Below are positions 43,834 through 52,806 of a stretch of DNA of 64,000 nucleotides, one piece after another. The translations under genes and the position numbers were made by a program. Each line of letters starts with the position of its first letter. Position 1 is the first letter of the stretch. The stretch is from Enterococcus mediterraneensis (lineage in GTDB: Bacteria; Bacillota; Bacilli; Lactobacillales; Enterococcaceae). The stretch lies in assembly GCF_900604485.1 (NCBI RefSeq), contig NZ_UWOP01000001.1:915501-979500 (forward strand), given 5' to 3'. The notes below the pieces were generated by a model that saw only the letters and a list, made by a program, of their open reading frames with translations, had not been told where the DNA came from and did no database searches.

Positions 43834-44787
43834 CTATACTGCGATCTGATTGCCTTCTTTCTTTTTTTGCAGCTTCTTCTGATAAAAGCTCACTTCGTCA
43901 TCTGTACAATAAACATAATGCCCCGCTTCGATTTCGTGCATGCTCCGACTGCGGCCGTCTTCTGGTTCCGCTTGGTATTTGATCCGTTTTCTGCCCCGTT
44001 CGTACTCCGGATCAGGCAACGGGATCGCTGACAATAAGCTTTCAGTATACGGATGTACGCCGTGATGATAGATGGCGTCACTGGTACCGACTTCCAATAA
44101 TTTTCCATGATGCATCACACCGATCCGATCACTGATGTGTTTTACCATGGACAGATCGTGGGCAATGAACAAATAAGTTAAATTGTGTTCTTCTTGTAAA
44201 TCTTGCAGAAGGTTCACCACTTGCGCTTGGATGGAAACATCTAACGCTGAGATCGGTTCGTCACAGATGATAAATTTAGGTTTTACCGCTAATGCCCGCG
44301 CGATACCGATCCGTTGCCGCTGTCCGCCGGAAAATTCATGAGGATAACGAGTACCATGACTGGGATTCAGTCCGACGATCTTCAGCAGTTCGTCCACACG
44401 TGCGTTTCGTTCTTCCAAAGAATTAGCCAACCCGTTGATATCGATCCCTTCTGCGATGATGTCTCGAACTTTCATCCGCGGATTCAATGAGGCATAGGGA
44501 TCTTGAAAGATCATTTGAACATTGCGGCGAAATTCTTTGAGGGCGGCTTTTCCTTTAATCTTCGTGACATCCATCCCGTCGAAATCCACCACACCACCTG
44601 TCGGCTGATTCAATCGAATAATGGTTCTGCCAGTTGTTGATTTGCCGCTGCCGGATTCTCCTACCAAACCGAATGTCTCGCCTTCGTAGATATGGAAGCT
44701 GATGTCATCAACGGCTTTTACTTCATCTTTACGGCCTACATTAAAATACTGCTTTAAACCGTCTACTTTCAATAATACCTTTTCCAA
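43834..44787 (-). CDS. oppF: Oligopeptide ABC transporter ATP-binding protein OppF
   Basis: ABC ATPase with Walker A GESGSGKSTTGR, Q-loop in MIFQDPYASLNPRM, signature FSGGQRQRIGIARAL and Walker B FIICDEPISALDVS, and the OppF-type C-terminal extension ending in YCTDDEVSFYQKKL. With OppD it powers peptide uptake. Last transporter gene of oppBCDF, 12 bp after oppD. Confidence 0.96.
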   Translation of the reverse strand: MEKVLLKVDGLKQYFNVGRKDEVKAVDDISFHIYEGETFGLVGESGSGKSTTGRTIIRLNQPTGGVVDFDGMDVTKIKGKAALKEFRRNVQMIFQDPYASLNPRMKVRDIIAEGIDINGLANSLEERNARVDELLKIVGLNPSHGTRYPHEFSGGQRQRIGIARALAVKPKFIICDEPISALDVSIQAQVVNLLQDLQEEHNLTYLFIAHDLSMVKHISDRIGVMHHGKLLEVGTSDAIYHHGVHPYTESLLSAIPLPDPEYERGRKRIKYQAEPEDGRSRSMHEIEAGHYVYCTDDEVSFYQKKLQKKKEGNQIAV

Positions 44788-44799
44788 CTGGCTTCCTCC

Positions 44800-45855
44800 T
44801 TAAGCTGTCGCGTGTTTTTTTTGTTCTTGGAATTTCTCCCATCGATTTTGGATCTCTTTTGGCGGGATCACTTTCGGTGCTTGTGGAGCCAAAAGCCAAG
44901 TTGCCACTTTATGAGTCGGTGATACTTCAAAGAAAGGCGGCGCCTGCTGAGTATCGATCTTCAGCGCGTATTCATTACGAGGATAAAACGCATCTCCTAC
45001 CGGCGGTTTCAACAAATCCGGCGGTGAACCTGGGATTGCGTATAGGCGTTCGTTCTCGCTTTCCAATGTTGGCATCGAACCTAGCAGTCCCCATGTATAT
45101 GGATGCTGCGGGTTATAAAAGATCTCTTCTGCCGTTCCGACTTCCACGATCCTGCCGCCATACATGACCGCCACTCGATCCGCAACGTTCGCTACGACAC
45201 CCAGATCGTGGGTGATAAAAATGATCGATGTATTGATTTTTTTCTGGATATCTTTCAATAGTTCTAAAATCTGCGCTTGGATCGTTACATCCAATGCAGT
45301 GGTCGGTTCATCAGCGATCAAGATCTTAGGATAACAAATCAGTGCAATAGCGATCACGATCCGTTGCCGTTGCCCGCCAGAAAACTGATGGGGATAATTT
45401 TTTAGGCGTTTTTCTGCTTGCGGGATGCCGACTAATTTCAACAACTCTAATGCAGCTGCCATCGCTTCTTTTTTCGAAATCTTATTATGGATCAATAAAG
45501 ACTCGGCAACTTGTTTGCCGATCGTCATAGTAGGATCAAGTGAAGTCATAGGATCTTGGAAGATCATTGCGATCTCTTTGCCGCGGATCTTTTGCATCTG
45601 CTTTTCTGACTTCTGTACCAGGTCCTCCCCATTAAAGAGGATCGATCCATGATCGATATTGGCGTTGCTTGCTAATAGGCGCATGATCGTTCTGGTTGTC
45701 ACTGATTTTCCGCTGCCGGATTCTCCTACGATCGCCAATGTTTCTCCTTCATACAAATCAAAACTGACATTACGGATCGCTCGGACTTTTCCAGCGTATG
45801 TGTCAAATGAGATCTCTAAATCTTTTACTTCTAGCGCTTTTTTCAAATTTCTCAC
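44800..45855 (-). CDS. oppD: Oligopeptide ABC transporter ATP-binding protein OppD
   Basis: Walker A GESGSGKSVTTR, signature FSGGQRQRIVIAIALICYPK, Walker B LIADEPTTALDVT, and the oligopeptide-type C-terminal domain with 'AIPGSPPDLLKPPVGDAFYP' (Cys-cluster region). Overlaps oppC by 4 bases. Partner of OppF in the cytoplasmic motor. Confidence 0.96.
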   Translation of the reverse strand: MRNLKKALEVKDLEISFDTYAGKVRAIRNVSFDLYEGETLAIVGESGSGKSVTTRTIMRLLASNANIDHGSILFNGEDLVQKSEKQMQKIRGKEIAMIFQDPMTSLDPTMTIGKQVAESLLIHNKISKKEAMAAALELLKLVGIPQAEKRLKNYPHQFSGGQRQRIVIAIALICYPKILIADEPTTALDVTIQAQILELLKDIQKKINTSIIFITHDLGVVANVADRVAVMYGGRIVEVGTAEEIFYNPQHPYTWGLLGSMPTLESENERLYAIPGSPPDLLKPPVGDAFYPRNEYALKIDTQQAPPFFEVSPTHKVATWLLAPQAPKVIPPKEIQNRWEKFQEQKKHATA

Positions 45856-46898
45856 TCCTTCATTTTCGGATCGAAAGCGTCCCGCAAGCCATCAGCCAAC
45901 AGATTGAATCCAATCATGATCACTGAAAGTGTTACTGCAGGAATCCATAATAGATATGGCAGATATTGAAATGTCTTGTACCCATCACTTAACATCATCC
46001 CTAATGAAGCAGAAGGCGGCGTTAATCCTAACCCGATAAAGCTCAAAAAGGCTTCAAAAAAGATCGCTGTTGGGATACTGAACATCATCTGAACGATGAT
46101 CACACTGGAAATATTCGGCAAGATATGTTTGAAAGCAATCTTTAGGTTGCTTTCTCCTAATGTTTGAGCGGCTAAGACAAATTCTTGATCCTTCAGTTTC
46201 AGAGTCTGGGCTCGAACAATTCGAGCCATCGGAATCCAGTTTGTGATCGCCATCGCGGCAACGATTGAGAAAAAGCCGGGTTTGAACATTACCAGCATCA
46301 AAATCATCACGACAAGATTCGGAATACCGGATAAAACTTCCAAGAAACGTTGCATCAGGTTATCCGTTGTCCCGCCCTTCAACCCCGAGATCAATCCATA
46401 AGTAACACCGATCACAATATCGAACATAGCGGCGACAAAAGCGATCAATAGTGAGATCCGAGTCCCCATAAACAAGCGGCTCAACACATCCCGGCCCAAA
46501 CCATCAGTACCGAAGAAGAAGTTGACATTGTCAGGAACTTTCGCTTGGGCGTATTTATCTACTAATTCGCCGCCCACCATCGCTTTTCCATTCAATCCGT
46601 CAATATCGATACCAGGGATTCTTGGCGGCAAGTTGATGTAATTCACGTTTTGTTTTGTGGGACTGTGCGGTGAAACGAAGATCGTAACAAAGGCGATCAA
46701 GATAATGATCCCTAATAACGTCAGCGAAAAGATAGCAGCTTTATTTTTTTTCAACCGCCGCCACGAATCTTGCAAGAATGTCAAGGAAGGCATGGCGATC
46801 GCTTCACGTTCTTGGACAGTGTCTTTTTGCAGCAGTTCGAATTCTGAAGTCGGGATCTCTGTCAGATCTGTGTATTTAACGTCTTTAGATAATTCCAT
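45852..46898 (-). CDS. oppC: Oligopeptide ABC transporter permease OppC
   Basis: Integral membrane permease with an N-terminal cytoplasmic tail, first helix AAIFSLTLLGIIILIAFVTI, a long extracytoplasmic loop and the BPD_transp EAA motif (AQTLGESNLKIAFKHILPNI). Overlaps oppB and oppD by 1-4 bases, so translation of the operon is coupled. Confidence 0.95.
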   Translation of the reverse strand: MELSKDVKYTDLTEIPTSEFELLQKDTVQEREAIAMPSLTFLQDSWRRLKKNKAAIFSLTLLGIIILIAFVTIFVSPHSPTKQNVNYINLPPRIPGIDIDGLNGKAMVGGELVDKYAQAKVPDNVNFFFGTDGLGRDVLSRLFMGTRISLLIAFVAAMFDIVIGVTYGLISGLKGGTTDNLMQRFLEVLSGIPNLVVMILMLVMFKPGFFSIVAAMAITNWIPMARIVRAQTLKLKDQEFVLAAQTLGESNLKIAFKHILPNISSVIIVQMMFSIPTAIFFEAFLSFIGLGLTPPSASLGMMLSDGYKTFQYLPYLLWIPAVTLSVIMIGFNLLADGLRDAFDPKMKE

Positions 46899-47839
46899 TA
46901 GCCTCTGCTCCCTTCTGACACACGAATTCTAGGATCCACGATGCCGTATAAGATATCCACGATCAAGATCACAAAGATCAGCATCCCGGAATAAAGGATC
47001 GTAACAGCCATGATCGTCGGGTAGTCATTTGTCGTGATGGATTTGACAAATTGTTCCCCAATGCCGGGAATCGCAAAAATATTTTCTACAACCAGCGAAC
47101 CGGTCATCAATCCGACTGCTAATGGTCCTAATAATGTAAGCAGCGGGATCAAGCTGTTTCGCAGACCGTGTTTAAAGGCGATCTCCCAGCGACTGAGCCC
47201 TTTCGCTCTGGCTAATTCCACGAAATCACTATGCATGACTTCCACCATCTCGGTACGGATGAAACGGGCGGAATCTGCTAACGGCGACATCGCTAGAGCG
47301 ATCGTCGGCAAGATCGTGTACATGAACCCTTCCCATTTTGCGATAGGCAGTACATGGAGTTTGATGGCAAAAATATATTGTAACAAAACAGCGAAAACAA
47401 AGTTAGGGATCGAACGGCCTAAGATCGCGACTAACGTAGCCAAGGTGTCTGCCCATGAGTTTTGCTTCATAGCAGAGATTGTTCCTAGAATGATCCCAAA
47501 CAATGTACCAAAAATGATTGCTTGCAGACCTAGTTGTAAAGAAGGTCCGATCCGATCAGCCAAAAGTGCATTTACTGGTTGATTTTTGAATTGGAAAGAG
47601 ATCCCAAAATCAAAATTCAGCAGGTTTTGCAAATAAATGCTATATTGCACTATTACCGGTTTATCTAACCCCACTTGTTTATTCAGCATCTCAATGGTTT
47701 CCGGGCTCAAACGCTCTGCGTTAGTATATGGTGTACCAGGCAATAATTTCATTAAGAAAAAAGTGATGGTCGCGATCAGCCATAAAGTGATCACGCCAAA
47801 AAGCAGCCGTTTTAAAAAGTATTTGATGAAGCTGTTCAC
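46898..47839 (-). CDS. oppB: Oligopeptide ABC transporter permease OppB
   Basis: Starts with the helix YFLKRLLFGVITLWLIATIT; contains the OppB-type LPGTPYTNAERLSPETIEML and the EAA loop ARAKGLSRWEIAFKHGLRNS. First gene of oppBCDF-tldR. AGGAGG 7 bases before the ATG. Its promoter region (47840-47917) is shared with a divergent membrane protein gene. Confidence 0.95.
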   Translation of the reverse strand: MNSFIKYFLKRLLFGVITLWLIATITFFLMKLLPGTPYTNAERLSPETIEMLNKQVGLDKPVIVQYSIYLQNLLNFDFGISFQFKNQPVNALLADRIGPSLQLGLQAIIFGTLFGIILGTISAMKQNSWADTLATLVAILGRSIPNFVFAVLLQYIFAIKLHVLPIAKWEGFMYTILPTIALAMSPLADSARFIRTEMVEVMHSDFVELARAKGLSRWEIAFKHGLRNSLIPLLTLLGPLAVGLMTGSLVVENIFAIPGIGEQFVKSITTNDYPTIMAVTILYSGMLIFVILIVDILYGIVDPRIRVSEGSRG

Positions 47840-47917
47840 ATTTGTTTCCTCCTAGTCTTTGACTTTCATTGATGGTTTCGCTACATTATAAGTGAATATA
47901 CAATAAGGAGTCCCGCC

Positions 47918-48271
47918 ATGAATAAACGATTTTTACCTTATCTTTTAGCAGGCATAGGAATTGTCATTATTATGATCTGGCACATTTTCCAGCAAAGTTT
48001 CACACTTGTTCATTTGTCTGACTCACTGTTTTTAGCCGGACTGCCTTTTTTGATCATCGGAAGTTTGTTATGGATTTTTTCTTCTGGCTTCTTCGATACC
48101 TTCCAACGTTCAATGCATGAGGCCTTAAGAAGAGACCAAAAGAAAAAATCTAACTACATGCCTCTTTCAGAAGTCGGCAGACATGTCTATCGCTTTTGGC
48201 TGATTATTGCCGGAATGTTGATTGGCTTGTCGCTTTTATTGCTGCTGCTCCAATTTCTTTTAGGAAGTTAA
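47918..48271 (+). CDS. DUF3899 family membrane protein (117 aa)
   Basis: Three or four membrane helices: YLLAGIGIVIIMIWHIFQQS, 'LFLAGLPFLIIGSLLWIFSS' and LIIAGMLIGLSLLLLLLQFL, with a basic loop RRDQKKKSNYMPLSEVGRHV between the last two, the DUF3899 pattern. It points opposite to the opp genes and separates oppA from oppB. AAGGAG 7 bases before ATG. Confidence 0.82.
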   Translation: MNKRFLPYLLAGIGIVIIMIWHIFQQSFTLVHLSDSLFLAGLPFLIIGSLLWIFSSGFFDTFQRSMHEALRRDQKKKSNYMPLSEVGRHVYRFWLIIAGMLIGLSLLLLLLQFLLGS

Positions 48272-48278
48272 TAAAAAA

Positions 48279-48430
48279 TGGGATCGTGACATTTGATCAA
48301 GCTAGTATCTAAACTATATGATGCACCGCTTTGACAGTGCAATGGACGATGCAACTTTTATTGGTTTGCTAACGGCCGTTTATATAGTTTAGGTACTTTT
48401 TGTTTAGCATTGTCTTATGTCATGATCCCA
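48279..48430. repeat. 152-bp imperfect palindrome downstream of oppA
   Basis: Outer arms 48279-48292 and 48417-48430 match 13 of 14 (TGGGATC.TGACAT); inner arms 48305-48319 and 48382-48396 match 14 of 15 (GTA.CTAAACTATAT). The loop has no ORF. It may fold as a long RNA hairpin ending oppA or be a MITE-like intergenic element. Confidence 0.7.
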
Positions 48431-48481
48431 CACTTTTGACTAACTGATTCGAAACTTATGAATAGCGACTATTTGGGAGGA

Positions 48482-50143
48482 TCACTCTTCAACGTATGTC
48501 CATTTGTAATCCCAAGAAGCGCCGGCACTGTGGTGTACGATGCCTTTGACTTTCGGGTTGATCAAATGACCTTCAGCTTTTTGATAGACTGGAACGACAC
48601 CCATATCGTCACCGATGATTTTGTTGGCGTCTAATAGATTTTGCCAACGTTTTTCTGGATCACCTGCATTGGTCGTTGATGACTCTTTGACTGCTTTGTC
48701 ATAATCTGGATTGCTCCATTGACCGCGGTTATAAGAGTTGCCAGTCACAAACAAATCAGTGAAACTGCTTGGGTCAGAGTAGTCTGCTCCCCAACCGCCT
48801 AATACGATATCAAAATCGCCGCTGGTTGAACGATCCAAACGAACAGAGAATGGCACTGGTGTTGGTGTAACTTTGACGCCATCCAGAGTTTCTTCCAATG
48901 CGTTTTGGATGTATTCGATGACTTTCTTCGATGAATCATCATCAGATGCCATTAATTCAAAATCAAGTTTATCGATTTTCAGTTCTTTTTTGGCTTGTTC
49001 CCAATATTCTTTAGCTTTTTTAGTGTCATAAGAAACTAATTCGCCGGCTTCTTTAGCAAAATCCTCATTGCTGTCTGGACTTTTCGCCAAATCAGCAGGA
49101 ACTAATCCGGTAGAGATCACGGAACCATCACCTAATACTTTATCAACTAAAGCTTCACGGTCAATAGCATAAGAGACAGCTTTTCGTAGATTTGCATTTT
49201 TGAATGGAGATTTTTCATCCCGTTGGTTAAATTCCAAATAGCTGGTGCGGGCTTCTTTTACAGAAACAAACGCATCATTGTTGGCATTTTGTTGTGCCAA
49301 CTCACCGCTCAAGATAACATCGTCTGCTTGACCGTCTTCAAAAAGATTCAATCCTGTTGAAGATTCTTTGACCACACTTACTTTGATCTCTGATAATTTA
49401 ACGGTGTCTTTATCCCAATACGTATCGTTTTTCTTGTATGACCATTCAGTATCTGAACCTGGTCCGTCAAATCCTTCTAAAGTAAATGGACCGTTGTAAA
49501 CAGCTTTATCGCTTGCTGATGCATATTCTTTGCCATTTTCTTCCACGACTTTTTGATTTTGCGGGAAGAAAGATGGGAAAGCCAACAGGTAATCAAAATA
49601 TGGCGTTGGTTTCGTCAATTTGATTTCCAGCTCATGATCATTAACTGCTTTGATACCTAATTCTGATGGATCTTTTTTGCCTGCTGTGATGTCAGCCGCA
49701 TTTTCCACTGGTTCGTATAAATAAGCATATTCAGACGCTGTTTCCGGTTTGACTGTTCGTTGCCAACCATAGACATAATCAGCTGCTGTGACCGGATCAC
49801 CATTGGACCACTTTGCATCTTCACGCAATTTGATTTTATACGTCAAGCCGTCTTCGCTGACTTCTGCTTCCTCGGCAGCTCCGGCAGGGATCGGTTTACT
49901 ATCTTTGTCTAAACGATAGATACCCTCATAAATATTATTCAATGCAGTGAAACTGATGGTATCAGTGGCTACTGACAAATCAGCACTTGGCATTTCTTGA
50001 GGAACGGCAAGATTAAAAATTTGTTCTGAACCGCCTTTGCCTGTACCTTCTGCTGATTCCTCTTTCGCAGTACCTCCGCCATAACAGCCAGCTAAAACAA
50101 AACCACAGACTGCCACGAGCCCCAACAACGTTTTCTTTTTCAT
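48482..50143 (-). CDS. oppA: Oligopeptide-binding lipoprotein OppA (553 aa)
   Basis: MKKKTLLGLVAVCGFVLAGC is a lipoprotein signal peptide with lipobox LAGC. The mature part is an SBP_bac_5 solute-binding protein (FNLAVPQEMPSADLSVATDT, NNIYEGIYRLDKDSKPIPAG, KLREDAKWSNGDPVTAADYV). ATG at 50143 chosen because it begins the signal peptide and has AAAGGGG 8 bases upstream. Delivers peptides to OppBCDF. Transcribed alone from a promoter at 50204-50232 that is the predicted TldR target. Confidence 0.95.
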   Translation of the reverse strand: MKKKTLLGLVAVCGFVLAGCYGGGTAKEESAEGTGKGGSEQIFNLAVPQEMPSADLSVATDTISFTALNNIYEGIYRLDKDSKPIPAGAAEEAEVSEDGLTYKIKLREDAKWSNGDPVTAADYVYGWQRTVKPETASEYAYLYEPVENAADITAGKKDPSELGIKAVNDHELEIKLTKPTPYFDYLLAFPSFFPQNQKVVEENGKEYASASDKAVYNGPFTLEGFDGPGSDTEWSYKKNDTYWDKDTVKLSEIKVSVVKESSTGLNLFEDGQADDVILSGELAQQNANNDAFVSVKEARTSYLEFNQRDEKSPFKNANLRKAVSYAIDREALVDKVLGDGSVISTGLVPADLAKSPDSNEDFAKEAGELVSYDTKKAKEYWEQAKKELKIDKLDFELMASDDDSSKKVIEYIQNALEETLDGVKVTPTPVPFSVRLDRSTSGDFDIVLGGWGADYSDPSSFTDLFVTGNSYNRGQWSNPDYDKAVKESSTTNAGDPEKRWQNLLDANKIIGDDMGVVPVYQKAEGHLINPKVKGIVHHSAGASWDYKWTYVEE

Positions 50144-50203
50144 GAGCATGACCCCTTTGAGTATAATTTTCAGAAAATTTAGCAATTTCTGAAGTTGAAT
50201 AGA

Positions 50204-50232
50204 ATTTTAATTAATAATTATTAAAAAAGCAA
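50204..50232 (-). promoter_or_regulatory. oppA promoter, predicted TldR target
   Basis: Minus strand: -35 TTGCTT (50227-50232), 17-bp spacer, -10 TAAAAT (50204-50209). The spacer contains TTTAA (50221-50225) immediately followed by TAATTAT (50214-50220), the first seven bases of the predicted TldR guide. Binding there would block RNA polymerase. Confidence 0.65.
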
Positions 50233-50298
50233 TAGTAATTTAATATTAAATGTATAAAAAAACATCATTTTATCATTATTCTCATCAAATCACTCTTT

Positions 50299-50314
50299 AA
50301 GATAGCGCTATCAT
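50299..50314. promoter_or_regulatory. Possible catabolite-responsive element (cre)
   Basis: GATAGCGCTATC (50301-50312) is a perfect 12-bp palindrome; with flanks TGATAGCGCTATCT it differs from the CcpA cre consensus at two positions. It lies about 70 bp upstream of the oppA promoter. The rest of 50315-50675 is AT-rich and holds no convincing gene. Confidence 0.4.
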
Positions 50315-50675
50315 TTGCGTGTATCATAGAATTTATTTAAAAAAGGTGTTTTATTTAAAATAATTGATTTTTTTTGCCGAAAAATGCGCTTTTAGCAAAA
50401 ATGTACAGCGGGTTCCTCTTCGATTCCAACTAAAAAGCAAATCAAACACAAAAAAACACCCAAACTATGTACTTTGTCACAAAACTGATTGTGACAAGTT
50501 TCGCTGTTCCAATGCTGCCACGCTTTACGCACGAAACGCATTGAAAGAACCATACATAGTTCCAGGTATTTTAGATTTAATTTATGAGCCGGCCGCTTTT
50601 TCTACTGGTCGCCTAGTTCATGTTAAGATGTGGTTTTTATCATTTAAAGTGATTTTTCTAATAAAAAATCCGCAC

Positions 50676-51224
50676 TTATTCGTTTTCACTTTTCTCGATC
50701 AGACGTTTCGCCATTAAGATATCGGGTTTTTGCCAACCGTTCGCATCAGGGATCACGCCGACGATTTTATAGCCCTGTTTTTCATAAAATTCATAAGGGT
50801 GATTTTTTAAATTTTTGATGTTTTTGATTGCCTCAAAGGTATCTTGATAAAGATCGACGTCACTTAAGGATGTTTCATGTCCTAGATCATCTGTTCCTAA
50901 ATAAACCGTGATCCCGCCTTTAGAAGTGATTTCTTTCTCCAAAAAATCTACCAATCGCATCCCGATTCGTTGACGATGATAGGTATCGCGAACAACTAAT
51001 GGATGCAGCTCCCAACCAGTTGTAATGTACTGTGGGATCGCGCCGATAAATCCTACTAATTCATCTTCTTCCAAAGCCGCAACAGCGATCCGATCATCAG
51101 CTAATAATTCTGCGACCTTTTCTAGCGGTTCTTCACTATATTCTTTGGGCCACGTTTGCAACAGTACTTCTGCAAGCTGTCCTCGCAATACCTTATCTTC
51201 TCGATCAAATTCCGTAATAATCAA
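50676..51224 (-). CDS. GNAT-family N-acetyltransferase (182 aa)
   Basis: Acetyl-CoA-dependent acetyltransferase: VAALEEDELVGFIGAIPQYI, then HPLVVRDTYHRQRIGMRLVD with the RxxGxG-like RQRIGMRL pyrophosphate loop, and C-terminal YEFYEKQGYKIVGVIPDANG. Resembles AAC(6')-like aminoglycoside acetyltransferases in its 'DANGWQKPDILMAKRL' end, but substrate is unknown. TTG start at 51224 preferred for AAAGGGGG 8 bases upstream. Confidence 0.85.
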   Translation of the reverse strand: MIITEFDREDKVLRGQLAEVLLQTWPKEYSEEPLEKVAELLADDRIAVAALEEDELVGFIGAIPQYITTGWELHPLVVRDTYHRQRIGMRLVDFLEKEITSKGGITVYLGTDDLGHETSLSDVDLYQDTFEAIKNIKNLKNHPYEFYEKQGYKIVGVIPDANGWQKPDILMAKRLIEKSENE

Positions 51225-51380
51225 AGAATCCGCCCCCTTTAATTTCAAATTCTACCAGTCTGACAAAAAATCCGTTACTGATTTGCTCATTGAAAAAACC
51301 TGCCTTTGATTTTTACTCGGCTTTTTTTAAGGATCTTTATCTTTTATTGAACCACTATTATTTTTTAACAGTTGATTGCA

Positions 51381-51416
51381 AAAAAACAAGCCATTTATTA
51401 TTCTAAACGACTTGCT
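51381..51416 (-). terminator. Terminator after rlmN
   Basis: CAAGTCGTTTA / TAAATGGCTTG (11 bp with two G-U pairs) followed on the minus strand by a run of seven T's. The rest of 51249-51380 is AT-rich without other signals. Confidence 0.7.
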
Positions 51417-51443
51417 TTCAGCTATAAATTTCTTAGCTCACTG

Positions 51444-52508
51444 TTATCCTTGGACTGTTTGTTTCATTTGTTTACTGCGTAATTGTCCGCAAGCCGCATC
51501 GATATCGGTACCATGCTCTTTGCGGATCACGCAATTGATTCCGTTTTTCTTCAAAACATCATAGAACTTCAAGACATCCGCTTTTTTGCTGCGGGAATAT
51601 TGATCGTGTTCGCTTACTGGATTGTAAGGGATCAGATTGACATACGCCAACTTTTTCTTGTCTTTTAGCAAATCCGCCAACTGTTTCGCATGTTCTGGAC
51701 GGTCATTGACATCATGGAGCATGATATATTCAAAGGTGATCCTGCGATTAGTCTTAGCCAAATACTCGTCTACTGCTTCCATCAACTTCTCGATTGGGAA
51801 ACTGCGATTGATCCGCATAATGGATGTCCGCACGTCATTATTCGGCGCATGTAATGAGATTGCTAGATTCACTTGTAATCCGTTGTCAGCAAATTCTTTG
51901 ATTTTGGGTGCTAAACCACTGGTAGATACTGTGATATGACGGGCACCGATCGCTAATCCTTTCGGGTCGTTGATAACACGCAAGAAACGGATCACATTGT
52001 CATAATTATCAAAAGGCTCTCCGATTCCCATAACCACTACATGAGAGACCCGTTCGTCGTTTTCTTGCAAATCAAAATAGTGCTGGACCATCATGATTTG
52101 AGCAACGATTTCACCAGTTGTCAGATCTCTTTTTTTCTTCAATAATCCGCTGGCACAAAACGTACAGCCGATATTGCAGCCGACTTGTGTAGTCACACAA
52201 ACAGACATGCCGTATTCTTGCCGCATCAAGACAGTTTCAATCATATGTTTATCCGGCAGTTCAAATAAATATTTGACGGTACCGTCTTGCGCTTCTTGAA
52301 GAATCAATTGATTCAACGGATTGATCACAAAACTGTCTTCCAATTTTTTGATCAGCCCTTTTGAAAGATTCGTCATTTCTGAGAATTCCATCACACGTTT
52401 TTCGTAAAGCCATTCCCATAATTGATTGGCACGAAATTTCTTCTCACCGTTCTCTTGCAGCCAGTCGATCAATTCTTCTTTTGTCAGACCATAAATAGAT
52501 GTGTTCAC
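51444..52508 (-). CDS. rlmN: 23S rRNA (adenine-C2)-methyltransferase RlmN (354 aa)
   Basis: Radical SAM methylase of A2503 in 23S rRNA and A37 in some tRNAs. The cluster motif [11 protein letters not shown] is near residue 115, with [11 protein letters not shown] before it; [12 protein letters not shown] and [18 protein letters not shown] are family motifs, and the C-terminal [18 protein letters not shown] holds the methyl-carrying cysteine. Housekeeping context and sequence favour RlmN over Cfr. Confidence 0.95.
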   Translation of the reverse strand: MNTSIYGLTKEELIDWLQENGEKKFRANQLWEWLYEKRVMEFSEMTNLSKGLIKKLEDSFVINPLNQLILQEAQDGTVKYLFELPDKHMIETVLMRQEYGMSVCVTTQVGCNIGCTFCASGLLKKKRDLTTGEIVAQIMMVQHYFDLQENDERVSHVVVMGIGEPFDNYDNVIRFLRVINDPKGLAIGARHITVSTSGLAPKIKEFADNGLQVNLAISLHAPNNDVRTSIMRINRSFPIEKLMEAVDEYLAKTNRRITFEYIMLHDVNDRPEHAKQLADLLKDKKKLAYVNLIPYNPVSEHDQYSRSKKADVLKFYDVLKKNGINCVIRKEHGTDIDAACGQLRSKQMKQTVQG

Positions 52509-52737
52509 AGATTGTCCCTCTTTTCACAAACTTCGCTACATACTATACCCGATTCCCGAAGCGATTGCAAATCGATCCAGTAAAAAGATTGGTCATCTGA
52601 TTTTACTAAAAGAAAACCTTGAAGATTCTCTTATTTTACTCAAATAATTCTTGTTTGAACATGACTGATACACTTTATGTATCATGATAAAAACGATACT
52701 TTCTTAATAGGGTTTAGCTCCTTCATCTGACTTAAAA

Positions 52738-52779
52738 AACTCTTGAACCATATATGATACATGGATCAAGAGTTTTTAT
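52738..52779 (-). terminator. Terminator after the BceB-like permease gene
   Basis: AAACTCTTGA / TCAAGAGTTT stem with a loop, followed by T-runs on both strands. A small GATACA...TGTATC hairpin lies at about 52668-52685; nothing else is seen in 52509-52806. Confidence 0.75.
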
Positions 52780-52806
52780 TTATCTTCCTATGAACTTGTT
52801 TACAAC

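Noticed and set aside
50269..50280. Alternative TldR target (AATAATGATAAA, 11 of 12 to the guide region)
   Set aside because: It needs a shifted guide start, lies upstream of the oppA promoter, and is not preceded by TTTAA.
51444..52508. cfr-type antibiotic resistance methylase
   Set aside because: Sequence and context fit housekeeping RlmN; no mobile element or resistance genes nearby.
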